A program made the position numbers and the translations under genes. A stretch of 16,552 bases of DNA from Alphaproteobacteria bacterium (GTDB lineage Bacteria; Pseudomonadota; Alphaproteobacteria; Rhizobiales; Aestuariivirgaceae), in contig JAPLOT010000257.1 of NCBI GenBank assembly GCA_026400595.1, positions 1 to 16,552 on the forward strand, written 5' to 3'. This document shows positions 1 through 7,379 of this stretch, in pieces (position 1 is the stretch's first letter; every line of letters begins with the position of its first letter). The notes beneath the pieces were generated by a model. It was not told where the DNA came from. It made no database searches and worked only from the letters and a program-made list of their open reading frames with translations.

Positions 1-721
1 AGACCTGGCCCTCATGGATGATGAGGGCCGTATCGATGAGTTCAAGGGTTTCGCGGACGTTGTGATCCGTAATAAGCACCCCGATTCCCCGAGCGGTGAG
101 CTGTCGCACCAGCTTGCGAATATCACTGATCGCAATCGGATCAATTCCGGCGAACGGCTCGTCGAGGAGCATGAACTCAGGCTCGGCGGCGAGGGCGCGG
201 GCGATTTCCACGCGGCGACGCTCTCCGCCAGAGAGCGCAATAGCCGGCGAATTCCGGAGGTGGGTAATTGAGAACTCATCAAGCAACTCACGCAACATAC
301 TGTCACGCCGGGATCTGGAACTTTCCGTCAGTTCGAGAACGGCGCGAATGTTTTCCTCGACCGTGAGCCCGCGGAAGATCGAACTCTCCTGCGGCAGATA
401 TCCGATGCCCAGCCTTGCCCTCCGATACATGGGCAGGTGGGTGATATCGGCCCCATCGAGTCGGATGGATCCACTGTCGGCGGCGATCAGGCCCGTGATC
501 ATGTAGAACACGGTCGTCTTGCCGGCGCCATTGGGTCCAAGCAATCCCACGGCCTCACCGCGCCTGAGTGACAGGGAAACGTTGCGGACCACCGGCCGGC
601 GTCTATAGGTCTTGCTCAGACCCTCAACCACCAGGCCTTCGTTTCCGTCGTGGAACTCGGGATTCTTCTTCCGAGTCCGCGCCGGCTTCCGCGCCACCTT
701 CACATTGTCATCACGCGCCAA
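1..721 (-). CDS. lptB: LPS export ABC transporter ATP-binding protein LptB (3' end cut by window)
   Basis: This is the cytoplasmic ATPase of the LptB2FG complex, which pulls lipopolysaccharide from the inner membrane and pushes it along the LptC-LptA bridge. Visible in order are Walker A (GPNGAGKTT), a Q-loop (YLPQESS), the signature LSGGERRRVEIARAL, Walker B followed by the D-loop (FMLLDEPFAGIDP) and the switch histidine in TDHNVRET, which is the typical LptB form. The frame is open to the window edge, ending at ...HEGQV, so roughly the last 25-30 residues are missing. There is no in-frame ATG at the front. I chose TTG at 721 because GGGTGGA lies 7 nt upstream; GTG at 703 or GTG at 733 are alternatives. 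The N-terminus carries a basic extension (KVARKPARTRKK) before the ABC core. It lies downstream of lptA with a gap of about 40 nt, in the usual lptC-lptA-lptB order. The family call is very secure; the start is not. Confidence 0.95.
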   Translation of the reverse strand, partial: MARDDNVKVARKPARTRKKNPEFHDGNEGLVVEGLSKTYRRRPVVRNVSLSLRRGEAVGLLGPNGAGKTTVFYMITGLIAADSGSIRLDGADITHLPMYRRARLGIGYLPQESSIFRGLTVEENIRAVLELTESSRSRRDSMLRELLDEFSITHLRNSPAIALSGGERRRVEIARALAAEPEFMLLDEPFAGIDPIAISDIRKLVRQLTARGIGVLITDHNVRETLELIDTALIIHEGQV

Positions 722-760
722 GAGACATTCCACCCAATAGCTTTAATTTTGCCTTAAACA

Positions 761-1252
761 TCACTTCGGAAGGAAGCTGCCCTTGACGCGGCCACCCTTC
801 ATTTCCATCCGGTTGCTCTTGAGGTCGGCGCGCAGTTCGGGACCAGTCAGGATGGTCGAGCCCTGCACCAGCTTCACGTTGCCGCCCACCACCAGCTTGT
901 CGCTCTGTACGTCGATCTTGGCCCAGTCGCCGGTGATGGTCTCCTTCGCGGTGACGATCACGACATTGCCACTCGCATCGATGTTGGTGGCATCCGTCTT
1001 TGTCGTACCATCCGCCTGCTTCACGTCGGCGTAGTGAACCACGAGTTCCGCGCTCTTGAGCGTCACCTTGCCGCGCTTGGCATTCACGTTGCCCTTGAAG
1101 ATCGCCTTCTTCTCGGCATCCACCACTTCCATCTGATCCGCTTCGATATCGGTTGCCTGCGGGCCCGAGCTGATGCTCTCCTGCGCCAGGGCCCCCGATC
1201 CGAAAGCGGCCAGGGCTAGGGCGCCCGCCACGAAAATCCGCCGTAGAGTCAT
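761..1252 (-). CDS. lptA: LPS transport periplasmic protein LptA (OstA-like)
   Basis: LptA is the periplasmic beta-jellyroll protein whose subunits stack into the bridge carrying LPS from LptC to the outer-membrane LptDE. The 163-residue product has a clear signal peptide: MTLRR, then a hydrophobic run of alanines and leucines, with probable cleavage after A23 (ALA|QE). The mature part is the repetitive beta-strand OstA/LptA domain, with phrases such as ADQMEVVDAEKKAIFKGNV, VTAKETITGDWAKID and LKSNRMEMKGGRVKGSF. The length is normal for an alphaproteobacterial LptA. Its ATG overlaps the lptC stop by 4 bp (ATGA), which points to translational coupling. lptB follows on the same strand. The identity rests on the domain pattern together with the flanking lptC and lptB. 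Confidence 0.93.
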   Translation of the reverse strand: MTLRRIFVAGALALAAFGSGALAQESISSGPQATDIEADQMEVVDAEKKAIFKGNVNAKRGKVTLKSAELVVHYADVKQADGTTKTDATNIDASGNVVIVTAKETITGDWAKIDVQSDKLVVGGNVKLVQGSTILTGPELRADLKSNRMEMKGGRVKGSFLPK

Positions 1253-1908
1253 GGGGTCTGGTCTCCCTTTCCGGTTTCCGCGCCGAAGCGCGCTTTCACG
1301 CCATTCAAGAACAGAATCTTCGTTCCGTCATCGGTTATTTGCATGCCGTTGGCGGCAATCGTGCCGCCGCCCACCATGTCGACCGTGACCGGCACGTCCG
1401 ACGTCATCGCCTTGGTCTCGATCTGCACGTAAGCCTTTTCCATGCGGGCGGTGAAGGTGGTCGCCTCGCTGATCACGACCTGGCCCTCGAGATTCACGTC
1501 CTTGGCCTTGTCGTCATAGACGCCGGATGCGGAGGTTACATTGTAGACCTTGCCGCCGGGCTTGCGGAACACCGCCTCGATGTCCTCAAGATACACGATG
1601 TTCGGCTTCACCGCATCCTGGCGGCCGCGCTTTGCCGTCACTTCATAGGGCTGGTTCTCCCGGTCCAGCCCGGTTACGGTGGACGTCCGGGCCGATATCG
1701 AGTCGGGATTCTCGATCACCGGCACGCTTAGCTTTTCCTTGGGCATGAGGGCTGAAAAAAGCCCGGCCTGGAACAGGAAGAGCAGAAATGCCCCGATGCC
1801 GATGGCTCCCGCCAGATAGCTCAGAAGGCGCGCCGTCGAGGCAAAGCGCACGGCCCGTGCCGCACGGCCGTTCTCGGTTCTGCCACTTGTTTCAGTGGGC
1901 GAAGACAT
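1249..1908 (-). CDS. lptC: LPS export protein LptC (YrbK-like)
   Basis: LptC is the bitopic inner-membrane protein that receives LPS from LptB2FG and passes it to LptA. The 219-residue product has a polar, basic N-terminus, one membrane segment at about residues 29-50 (YLAGAIGIGAFLLFLF) and a periplasmic LptC/OstA-like beta domain (YEVTAKRGRQDAV, VYNVTSASGVYDD, DVNLEGQVVI, GTIAANGMQI). I start it at ATG 1908, giving MSSPTETSG. The frame extends further upstream, but only through the ribonuclease D coding region and without family-like sequence. GAGGA sits just before this ATG. The start lies 17 bp inside the 3' end of the ribonuclease D gene, and the stop overlaps the lptA ATG, so the three genes are probably translated from one mRNA. 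LptC sequences diverge strongly, so the gene context matters to this call. Confidence 0.9.
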   Translation of the reverse strand: MSSPTETSGRTENGRAARAVRFASTARLLSYLAGAIGIGAFLLFLFQAGLFSALMPKEKLSVPVIENPDSISARTSTVTGLDRENQPYEVTAKRGRQDAVKPNIVYLEDIEAVFRKPGGKVYNVTSASGVYDDKAKDVNLEGQVVISEATTFTARMEKAYVQIETKAMTSDVPVTVDMVGGGTIAANGMQITDDGTKILFLNGVKARFGAETGKGDQTP

Positions 1909-2503
1909 CTTCCTCGGTCCACCCGGCCAGATCGAGATCAGCGCGCACCGGCACAAAGTCGAAACAGGCGCTGGCAAGTCCGGTACGGCCCTCGCGGGCC
2001 AGCATCTGATCCAGCCGCGCCTTGACCTCATGCAGATAGATCACGTCCTGCGCTGCATACTGCTTCTGGGCGTCGCTCAGCACATGAGCCCCCCAGTCGG
2101 AGCTCTGCTGCTGCTTGTTCAGGTCAATGCCAAGAAGTTCCTTGATCAAGTCCTTCAGTCCATGGCGGTCGGTATAGGTCCGGGTCAGCTTGGATGCGAT
2201 CTTGGTACAATAGACCGGGGCCGTCGCCACGCCGAGATGGTGCTTCAGCGCGGCAACATCGAACCGTGCGTAGTGGAAGATCTTGGTGACGCTCGGATTG
2301 GTCAGCAGTGCCTTGAGATGCGGCGCATCGTAAGCAGACCGGTCAAGCTGGACCAGGTGGGCATTGCCGTCGCCCGACGACAGCTGCACGAGACAAAGCT
2401 TGTCGCGGCGGGGATTGAGTCCGAGCGTCTCGGTGTCGATCGCGACCGAGGACCCGAAATCCAGTCCGGCGGGCAGGTCGCCCTTGTAAAGCTTTATGGC
2501 CAT
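1892..2503 (-). CDS. rnd: Ribonuclease D-like DEDDy 3'-5' exonuclease (no HRDC domain)
   Basis: This is a 203-residue 3'-5' exonuclease of the RNase D type, which in known bacteria trims tRNA and other small RNA 3' ends. All DEDDy elements are visible: ExoI AIDTETLGL (D and E), ExoII FHYARFDVAAL and ExoIII YAAQDVIYLHEV, where the Y and D are four residues apart. E. coli RNase D is about 375 aa and carries two C-terminal HRDC domains. This product ends just after the nuclease fold, which is the short form common in alphaproteobacteria. The start ATG at 2503 has AGGA 6 nt upstream. The gene begins 31 nt after the 3' end of tRNA-Leu on the same strand, with no terminator visible between them, so it may be read from the tRNA promoter. 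Its 3' end overlaps lptC by 17 bp. The RNA substrate cannot be read from the sequence. Confidence 0.92.
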   Translation of the reverse strand: MAIKLYKGDLPAGLDFGSSVAIDTETLGLNPRRDKLCLVQLSSGDGNAHLVQLDRSAYDAPHLKALLTNPSVTKIFHYARFDVAALKHHLGVATAPVYCTKIASKLTRTYTDRHGLKDLIKELLGIDLNKQQQSSDWGAHVLSDAQKQYAAQDVIYLHEVKARLDQMLAREGRTGLASACFDFVPVRADLDLAGWTEEDVFAH

Positions 2504-2534
2504 CGGGGATCCTGACGCTGCGACTGTCGAAAGA

Positions 2535-2619
<85 letters not shown>

Positions 2620-2629
2620 TTCGGGGGGT

Positions 2630-2658
2630 CTCTTAGTGTGGGTTGCAGGGCCTGTCAA
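2630..2658 (-). promoter_or_regulatory. Sigma70-type promoter of tRNA-Leu
   Basis: On the minus strand a perfect -35 box TTGACA (2653-2658) and a -10 box TAAGAG (2630-2635) are separated by exactly 17 nt. The -10 box ends 10 nt before the first base of the mature tRNA, as expected for a tRNA promoter with a very short leader. It may also drive the ribonuclease D-lptC-lptA-lptB genes downstream, because no terminator is visible after the tRNA. That second role is inferred. Confidence 0.72.
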
Positions 2659-2776
2659 CCAAACCGCTTGAGCCGCCCGCCGCGAATCCGCCTCCTGACG
2701 GCACGGGCGGCGACATCGGCTTTGCATCAGCGCAGCGCGGGCGCTAAGAACCCGCTCAACTGAATCACTGGATGCC

Positions 2777-3763
2777 ATGCTCGTGAACCAGCAGAACTCG
2801 GAAAAGCTCATCACCATCATCGGCGGCTCCGGCTTTCTTGGCCGCCACATCGTCAGGGCGCTGGCCAAGCGGGGTTACCGCATCCGGGCGGCCTGCCGAC
2901 GGCCTGATCTGGCCGGCTACCTGCAACCCCTCGGCGTGCCGGGCCAGGTCATGCCGGTGCAGGCCAATGTCCGCTACCCGGCATCGCTGGCGGCGGCCTG
3001 CGACGGGGCTTTTGCGGTGATCAACCTGACCGGCGTGCTCTATTCCGCCGGGGCCCAGAGCTTCGATGCCGTACATGCCTTCGGCGCGGAGGCCTCCGCA
3101 AAGGCCGCCAGGGCGGCGCGAGCGCGTGTCTTCATCCAGATGTCGGCCATCGGCGCCGATCCTGGCAGTTCGGCCGCCTATGCCCGCAGCAAAGCCGAAG
3201 GCGAGGCTCGCGCGCGGGCGGCCTTTCCGGGTGCCATCATCCTGCGCCCGTCCATCGTCTTCGGGCCGGAGGACAGCTTCTTCAACCGGTTCGCCGGCCT
3301 TGCCCGCTTCGCACCGGCTTTGCCGCTGATCGGCGGCGGGGCCACGAAGTTCGCCCCGGTCTTCGTTGGCGACGTGGCCGAGGCGGTGGCCCGGCTGGTC
3401 GACAGGGGCGAGGCGGATGGCAAGACCTACGAACTTGGCGGGCCTGAAGTGCTCACCTTCAAGCAGTTGATGCAGTTCACCCTCAACACCATCGAGCGCC
3501 GCAGGCTGCTGATTCCGGTTCCCTGGAGCGTCGCCCGCCTGCAGGGCCTGATCCTGGGTCTTCTGCCCAAGCCCCTGCTCACGGCAGACCAGGTCGAACT
3601 CCTGAAGTCCGACAATGTCGTAAGCGAGGCAGCACAGCGCGAGAAGCGCACGCTGGACGGATTGGGCATCGCGGCGCAAGGCATCGAGGGGATCGTCCCC
3701 GGCTATCTCTACCGGTTCCGCAAGGCGGGTCAGTTCACCGCGCCCAAGGGCATTCCGGAATAG
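2777..3763 (+). CDS. Complex I NDUFA9 subunit family protein (atypical SDR, NAD(P)-binding)
   Basis: This 328-residue protein of the extended/atypical short-chain dehydrogenase superfamily most resembles the NDUFA9 (39 kDa) accessory subunit family of respiratory complex I. The N-terminal Rossmann motif is GGSGFLG (residues 16-22), followed by a basic stretch (ACRRPD) that could select NADP(H). Further features are VINLTGVLY, the SAIGADPGSSAAYARSKAEGE stretch around the usual YxxxK position, LRPSIVFGPEDSFFNRFA and a C-terminal region with YELGGPEVLTFKQL. In mitochondria NDUFA9 binds NADPH and stabilises complex I; whether the bacterial protein does the same is not settled by sequence. The ATG at 2777 lacks a strong ribosome-binding site. 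The 3' end overlaps the convergent uppP by 34 bp. A general NAD-dependent epimerase is the alternative label. Confidence 0.85.
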   Translation: MLVNQQNSEKLITIIGGSGFLGRHIVRALAKRGYRIRAACRRPDLAGYLQPLGVPGQVMPVQANVRYPASLAAACDGAFAVINLTGVLYSAGAQSFDAVHAFGAEASAKAARAARARVFIQMSAIGADPGSSAAYARSKAEGEARARAAFPGAIILRPSIVFGPEDSFFNRFAGLARFAPALPLIGGGATKFAPVFVGDVAEAVARLVDRGEADGKTYELGGPEVLTFKQLMQFTLNTIERRRLLIPVPWSVARLQGLILGLLPKPLLTADQVELLKSDNVVSEAAQREKRTLDGLGIAAQGIEGIVPGYLYRFRKAGQFTAPKGIPE

Positions 3764-4554
3764 ATCAGGGCCAGCAGGACGAGGCCCAGCAGAACGCGGT
3801 AGATGGCGAAGGGCAGGAAGCTCACGTGGCGCACCAGTTTCATGAGCACGGTGATCGTGCCCAGTGCCACGAAGAAGGTGAGGACCGCTGTCAGCAGCAT
3901 CCCGAAGGTGATCGCCTCCCCGGATGCAGCGGCATCGCCAAGCTTGAAGACGCCGGCACCGGCGATGGCTGGAATGCCGAGCAGGAAGGCGAAGCGCGCC
4001 GCCTCGGGCCGTTCGAAACCGAGCGCCCGGGCCGCCGTCATGGTGATGCCTGACCGGCTGGTACCGGGGATGATGGCAATGGCCTGCGCCACGCCGATGA
4101 TCAGTGCGGGCGCCAGTGTCATGTCCGACATGCGGCGGATCGCCAGGCCGAAACGGTCGCACAGGTAGAGCAGGATGCCGAAGATGATGGCGTTCCATGC
4201 AACGATCTGCGGCATCTGGCGGACCGCATCCATGAAGCCGATCTTGTCGAGGATGACGCCGAACACCACGGCGGGAATGGTGCCCAGTACGATCAGCATG
4301 GCCAGCTTTCCCCAGGGCGTGATGCGGCCCCGCAGCATGTCCAGCGCGCCCAGGGTCAGGTTGACGCAATCGCGCCAGAAATAGACCACGACAGCGAGAA
4401 AGGAACCCATGTGCACCATCACGTCGGTGAGCACGCCCTGGTCGGGCCAGCCGGTCAGGGCCGGAACGAGAAGCAGGTGGCCCGACGAGGAGATCGGCAG
4501 GAATTCGGTGATGCCCTGTATCAAGGCAAGGACAACAATCTGGAGTATCATCAT
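3730..4554 (-). CDS. uppP: Undecaprenyl-diphosphate phosphatase UppP (BacA)
   Basis: UppP dephosphorylates undecaprenyl diphosphate at the membrane to recycle the lipid carrier for peptidoglycan and O-antigen synthesis; raised dosage gives bacitracin resistance. The 274-residue product has the family's usual length and several hydrophobic helices. Both active-site signatures are present: QGITEFLPISSSGH (residues 13-26, with E17 and H26) and PGTSRSG (163-169, with R167). The first acidic position of the (E/Q)xxxE motif is Q13, a common natural variant. The frame runs upstream to 4728, but family homology starts at MMILQIV, so I use ATG 4554; the next ATG at 4551 is equally possible. AGGA lies about 11 nt upstream. 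Its last 34 bp overlap the end of the convergent NDUFA9-like gene. Confidence 0.96.
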   Translation of the reverse strand: MMILQIVVLALIQGITEFLPISSSGHLLLVPALTGWPDQGVLTDVMVHMGSFLAVVVYFWRDCVNLTLGALDMLRGRITPWGKLAMLIVLGTIPAVVFGVILDKIGFMDAVRQMPQIVAWNAIIFGILLYLCDRFGLAIRRMSDMTLAPALIIGVAQAIAIIPGTSRSGITMTAARALGFERPEAARFAFLLGIPAIAGAGVFKLGDAAASGEAITFGMLLTAVLTFFVALGTITVLMKLVRHVSFLPFAIYRVLLGLVLLALIYSGMPLGAVN

Positions 4555-4609
4555 GAAACTGACATTCCTGCTCCGGTCTGAGGGCCCGGCCTGCGCTAAC
4601 TCGAATCGC

Positions 4610-4658
4610 TTGCTGTAAGGACGCCCGGGTTTTATATGCAGCGCAGCGGCGGGGCAAT
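4610..4658. promoter_or_regulatory. Candidate overlapping divergent promoters between uppP and the GST operon
   Basis: The 160-bp gap between the divergent starts holds an AT-rich patch, TTTTATATG, in otherwise GC-rich DNA. On the plus strand TTGCTG (4610-4615), a 17-nt spacer and TATATG (4633-4638) could serve the GST-queG-SDR genes. On the minus strand TATAAA (4631-4636) lies 16 nt from ATTGCC (4653-4658) and could serve uppP. The two -10 boxes share bases. The boxes are imperfect, so this is a plausible reading rather than a firm one. Confidence 0.4.
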
Positions 4659-4714
4659 CGCGGCGGCACGTGTCCCGCGCCAGCAGCCTGAAACTGAAAG
4701 CACGTTCGCAGATC

Positions 4715-5398
4715 ATGCCGGCACTCATTCATTTTGCGCTCGATCCCTTCAGCCGCCGCATGCGGCTGGCGCTCGCCGAATATGGCGTGGGTGTTGACTT
4801 CATCGAGGAGACGCCGTGGGATCCCAGCCATGATCTCTTCGAGCTCAATCCCGCCGGAACGGTCCCAGTTTATCTCGAGGACAGCACATCGCCGGTGTCG
4901 GGCGTCGAGGCCATCGGCGAATTTCTCGAGGAAACCAAGTCCGCCCGCACCAGGCTCATACCCGGCGATGTCTTCGCGCGTGCCGAGGTGCGTCGCATCG
5001 TGGGCTGGTTCGACGTGAAGTTCTATGCCGAGGTCTCGGAACCACTGATTACCGAGCGCGTGATCCGCCGTTACCTGCCGCGCGAGAACGGCGGCGGCGG
5101 ACCCGACATGGGCCGGGTGCGCCAGGCCGCGCAGCGGCTGCGCGATCATCTGGGTTACATCGGCCATCTTGCCGACCACCACACCTGGCTTGCCGGCGAG
5201 GTCCTGTCGCTGGCCGATCTCGCCGCCGCGGCCCATGTCTCGGTGGCCGATTACTTCGGCGATGTTCCGTGGTCTGATTATCCTTCCGCCAAGTCATGGT
5301 ATCAGCGCATCAAGTCGCGGCCATCGTTCCGGCCGCTGCTGGCCGACACGGTGCGCGGCATGGCACCATCGGCAAACTACGCCGACCTCGATTTCTAG
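4715..5398 (+). CDS. Glutathione S-transferase family protein
   Basis: This is a 227-residue soluble protein with a two-domain GST layout. An N-terminal thioredoxin-like domain (residues 1 to about 78) starts MPALIHFALDPFSRRMRLAL, contains the cis-proline segment NPAGTVPVY (P51) and has the glutathione-contacting SGVEAIGEFLEE. An all-alpha C-terminal domain includes GEVLSLADLAAAAHVSVADY, the conserved N-capping/D motif region of GSTs. No classical catalytic Tyr or Ser is obvious; S13 in DPFSRRM is the likely active-site position for this type of GST. I chose ATG 4715 because the fold begins there; GTG 4670 in the same frame would add 15 residues unlike the family. The stop is 2 nt before the queG start. 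The substrate is unknown. A direct link to queuosine synthesis is not known, although the two genes are often neighbours in related bacteria as I recall. Confidence 0.88.
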   Translation: MPALIHFALDPFSRRMRLALAEYGVGVDFIEETPWDPSHDLFELNPAGTVPVYLEDSTSPVSGVEAIGEFLEETKSARTRLIPGDVFARAEVRRIVGWFDVKFYAEVSEPLITERVIRRYLPRENGGGGPDMGRVRQAAQRLRDHLGYIGHLADHHTWLAGEVLSLADLAAAAHVSVADYFGDVPWSDYPSAKSWYQRIKSRPSFRPLLADTVRGMAPSANYADLDF

Positions 5399-5400
5399 GC

Positions 5401-6513
5401 GTGGGCGGGCTTGCCGAGGATCTGAAGGCAAGGGCGAGGGCCGAAGGCTTCGATGACGTCCGCATCACCGCGCTGCGCGACGATCCGGTACGCGCCGGGC
5501 GCCTCTCGGAATTCCTCGCCAGCAACCATCATGGCAGCATGGAATGGATGGCCGAGACGGCCCCGCGCCGCTCCAGTCCCCTCACCTTGTGGTCGGATGC
5601 ACGCAGCGCCGTCGTCCTGGCGCAGAGCTATGCGCCCGACATGGACCCGATGGCACGCCTGCACGACAGGGACTCCGGCGTCATTTCGGTCTATGCCCTC
5701 AATCGCGATTACCATGACGTGGTCAAGGGCAAGCTCAAGCGCCTGGGGCAATGGCTGGCTCACCGCTCCCGCGCCGAGGTCAAGGTCTTCGTCGACACGG
5801 CTCCGCTGATGGAGAAGCCGCTGGCGGCCGATGCGGGTCTGGGCTGGCAAGGCAAGCACACCAATCTTGTTTCGCGCAAGCTGGGATCGTGGTTCTTCAT
5901 CGGAACAATCCTGACCGCCGCCACGCTGGCGCCCGATCCGCCGGAGGCCGACCACTGCGGAACCTGCCGCGCCTGCCTCGACATCTGTCCCACCCAGGCC
6001 TTTCCGGCGCCATACCGGCTCGACGCCCGCCGCTGCATCTCCTACCTGACCATCGAGCACAGGGGCCACATCGATCGCGGCTTCCGCAAGGCGATGGGCA
6101 ACCGCATCTATGGCTGCGACGATTGTCTTGCCGTCTGCCCGTGGAACAAGTTCGCGCAGGCTGCATCCGAAGCAAAGCTCGTGGCACGCGACGAGTTGCG
6201 CGCCCCTGCCCTGTCGCGGCTGCTGCAGCTCGACGATCCAGCGTTCCGCAAGCTGTTCAGCGGCTCCGCGGTCAAGCGCATCGGCCGTGACCGCTTCGTC
6301 CGCAATGTGCTGATTGCGGCGGGCAACAGCGGCAGTGAGGACCTGATCGCGGATGTCGCGCCGCTGCTGTCCGATGCCGCGCCGGTGGTGCGGGCCATGG
6401 CGGTCTGGGCCATATCGCAGCTTGCATCGCCTGATGCATTTGCCAGACTGCGCGCGCGACATCGCAGCGTCGAGAGCGATCCCGATGTGCTGCTGGAGTG
6501 GGATGCAACATGA
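5401..6513 (+). CDS. queG: Epoxyqueuosine reductase QueG
   Basis: QueG reduces epoxyqueuosine to queuosine at position 34 of GUN-anticodon tRNAs, using cobalamin and two [4Fe-4S] clusters. The 370-residue product shows the family architecture. The cobalamin-binding N-terminal domain contains VDTAPLMEKPLAADAGLGW (residues 131-149), whose Asp132 is the likely catalytic acid. Two ferredoxin motifs follow: CGTCRACLDICP (C186, C189, C192, C196) and CDDCLAVCPWNK (C239, C242, C246). A short C-terminal HEAT-like part (VAPLLSDAAPVVRAMAVWAISQL) probably contacts tRNA. The start is GTG at 5401, 2 nt after the GST stop and without a clear ribosome-binding site, which suggests coupled translation. Frame upstream of this is GST sequence. 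The stop overlaps the next ATG (ATGA). Confidence 0.96.
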   Translation: MGGLAEDLKARARAEGFDDVRITALRDDPVRAGRLSEFLASNHHGSMEWMAETAPRRSSPLTLWSDARSAVVLAQSYAPDMDPMARLHDRDSGVISVYALNRDYHDVVKGKLKRLGQWLAHRSRAEVKVFVDTAPLMEKPLAADAGLGWQGKHTNLVSRKLGSWFFIGTILTAATLAPDPPEADHCGTCRACLDICPTQAFPAPYRLDARRCISYLTIEHRGHIDRGFRKAMGNRIYGCDDCLAVCPWNKFAQAASEAKLVARDELRAPALSRLLQLDDPAFRKLFSGSAVKRIGRDRFVRNVLIAAGNSGSEDLIADVAPLLSDAAPVVRAMAVWAISQLASPDAFARLRARHRSVESDPDVLLEWDAT

Positions 6514-7379
6514 CTCATCTGCTCTGCTTCGGACTGGGCTTCTCGGCTCGCGTGCTCGCCGCGCGGCTGGCCGCACGCGGCTGGACCATCAGTGCCACAA
6601 GCCGGACGGCGGCCGGGGCAGCCGCCATCGCGGCCATGGGCTATCGCGGATGGATCTTCGATGGCACTTCCCCGCTTGGCGATGCGGCCTTCGACGGCGT
6701 CACCCATATCGTCAACTCGGCGCCCCCCGGAGCGGAGGGCGATCCGGTCATCGCGCGCAACCGGCCGCAGCTTGCAGCCCGGGCAAGGCAGGTCACGTGG
6801 GCCGCCTATCTTTCGACGACCGGCGTCTACGGCGATCATGCGGGCGGATGGGTAGACGAAGACACGCCGCTCACGCCCAATACGGAACGCGGCTGGAAAC
6901 GGGTGGAGGCGGAGACGCAGTGGCTTGACCTCTGGCGCGAGTCCGGCTTCCCGATCCATCTCTTCCGGCTTGCCGGCATCTATGGCCCGGGACGGAACCA
7001 GCTGTTGTCCATCCGCGATGGCAGCGCCAGGCGCGTCATCAAGCCGGGACAGGTGTTCAGCCGCATCCATGTCGAGGACATCGCCCGCGTGCTGGAGGCC
7101 TCGATGGCGTATCCCCATCCCGGCCGCGCCTACAACGTCTGCGACGACGAGGCCTGTCCGCCGCAGGATGTCATCGCCTACGCCGCAGAGCTTCTCGGGC
7201 GTCCAGTGCCCCACGACATTCCGTTTGCCGAAGCCGATCTTTCTCCCATGGCGCGCAGTTTCTATGCGGACTCGAAGCGCGTCTCGAATGCCCGCATCAG
7301 GTCGGAACTTGGCGTGACGCTGGCCTATCCCACCTATCGCGAAGGGCTGACCGCCCTGGCGAAAGGCCTCAAAGACTGA
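6510..7379 (+). CDS. SDR family NAD(P)-dependent oxidoreductase (YeeZ-like)
   Basis: This 289-residue atypical short-chain dehydrogenase/epimerase-like protein starts with a Rossmann segment LLCFGLGFSARVLAARL, in which GxGFSA replaces the classical GxxGxxG. It continues with ISATSRT at the cofactor-specificity loop, VNSAPPG, the STTGVYGDHAGGWVDE stretch usual in this subfamily, LFRLAGIYGPGRNQL, and FSRIHVEDIARVLEASM plus YNVCDDE near the C-terminus. E. coli YeeZ has the same outline; its substrate is not established. I start at ATG 6510, which overlaps the queG stop (ATGA); ATG 6498, four codons earlier, is possible. GGGA lies 6 nt before 6510. The 3' end overlaps the convergent hydrolase gene by 11 bp. 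It is third in a compact GST-queG-SDR unit. Confidence 0.87.
   Translation: MTHLLCFGLGFSARVLAARLAARGWTISATSRTAAGAAAIAAMGYRGWIFDGTSPLGDAAFDGVTHIVNSAPPGAEGDPVIARNRPQLAARARQVTWAAYLSTTGVYGDHAGGWVDEDTPLTPNTERGWKRVEAETQWLDLWRESGFPIHLFRLAGIYGPGRNQLLSIRDGSARRVIKPGQVFSRIHVEDIARVLEASMAYPHPGRAYNVCDDEACPPQDVIAYAAELLGRPVPHDIPFAEADLSPMARSFYADSKRVSNARIRSELGVTLAYPTYREGLTALAKGLKD

Noticed and set aside
2765..5236. An 823-codon open frame on the minus strand crossing the NDUFA9-like gene, uppP and the GST gene
   Set aside because: It is antisense or out of frame to three genes with clear family motifs, and its translation is low-complexity Arg/Gly/His/Pro-rich sequence typical of GC-rich shadow frames.
5395..6576. 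A 393-codon minus-strand open frame
   Set aside because: It is the antisense shadow of queG, whose cysteine motifs and length are complete.
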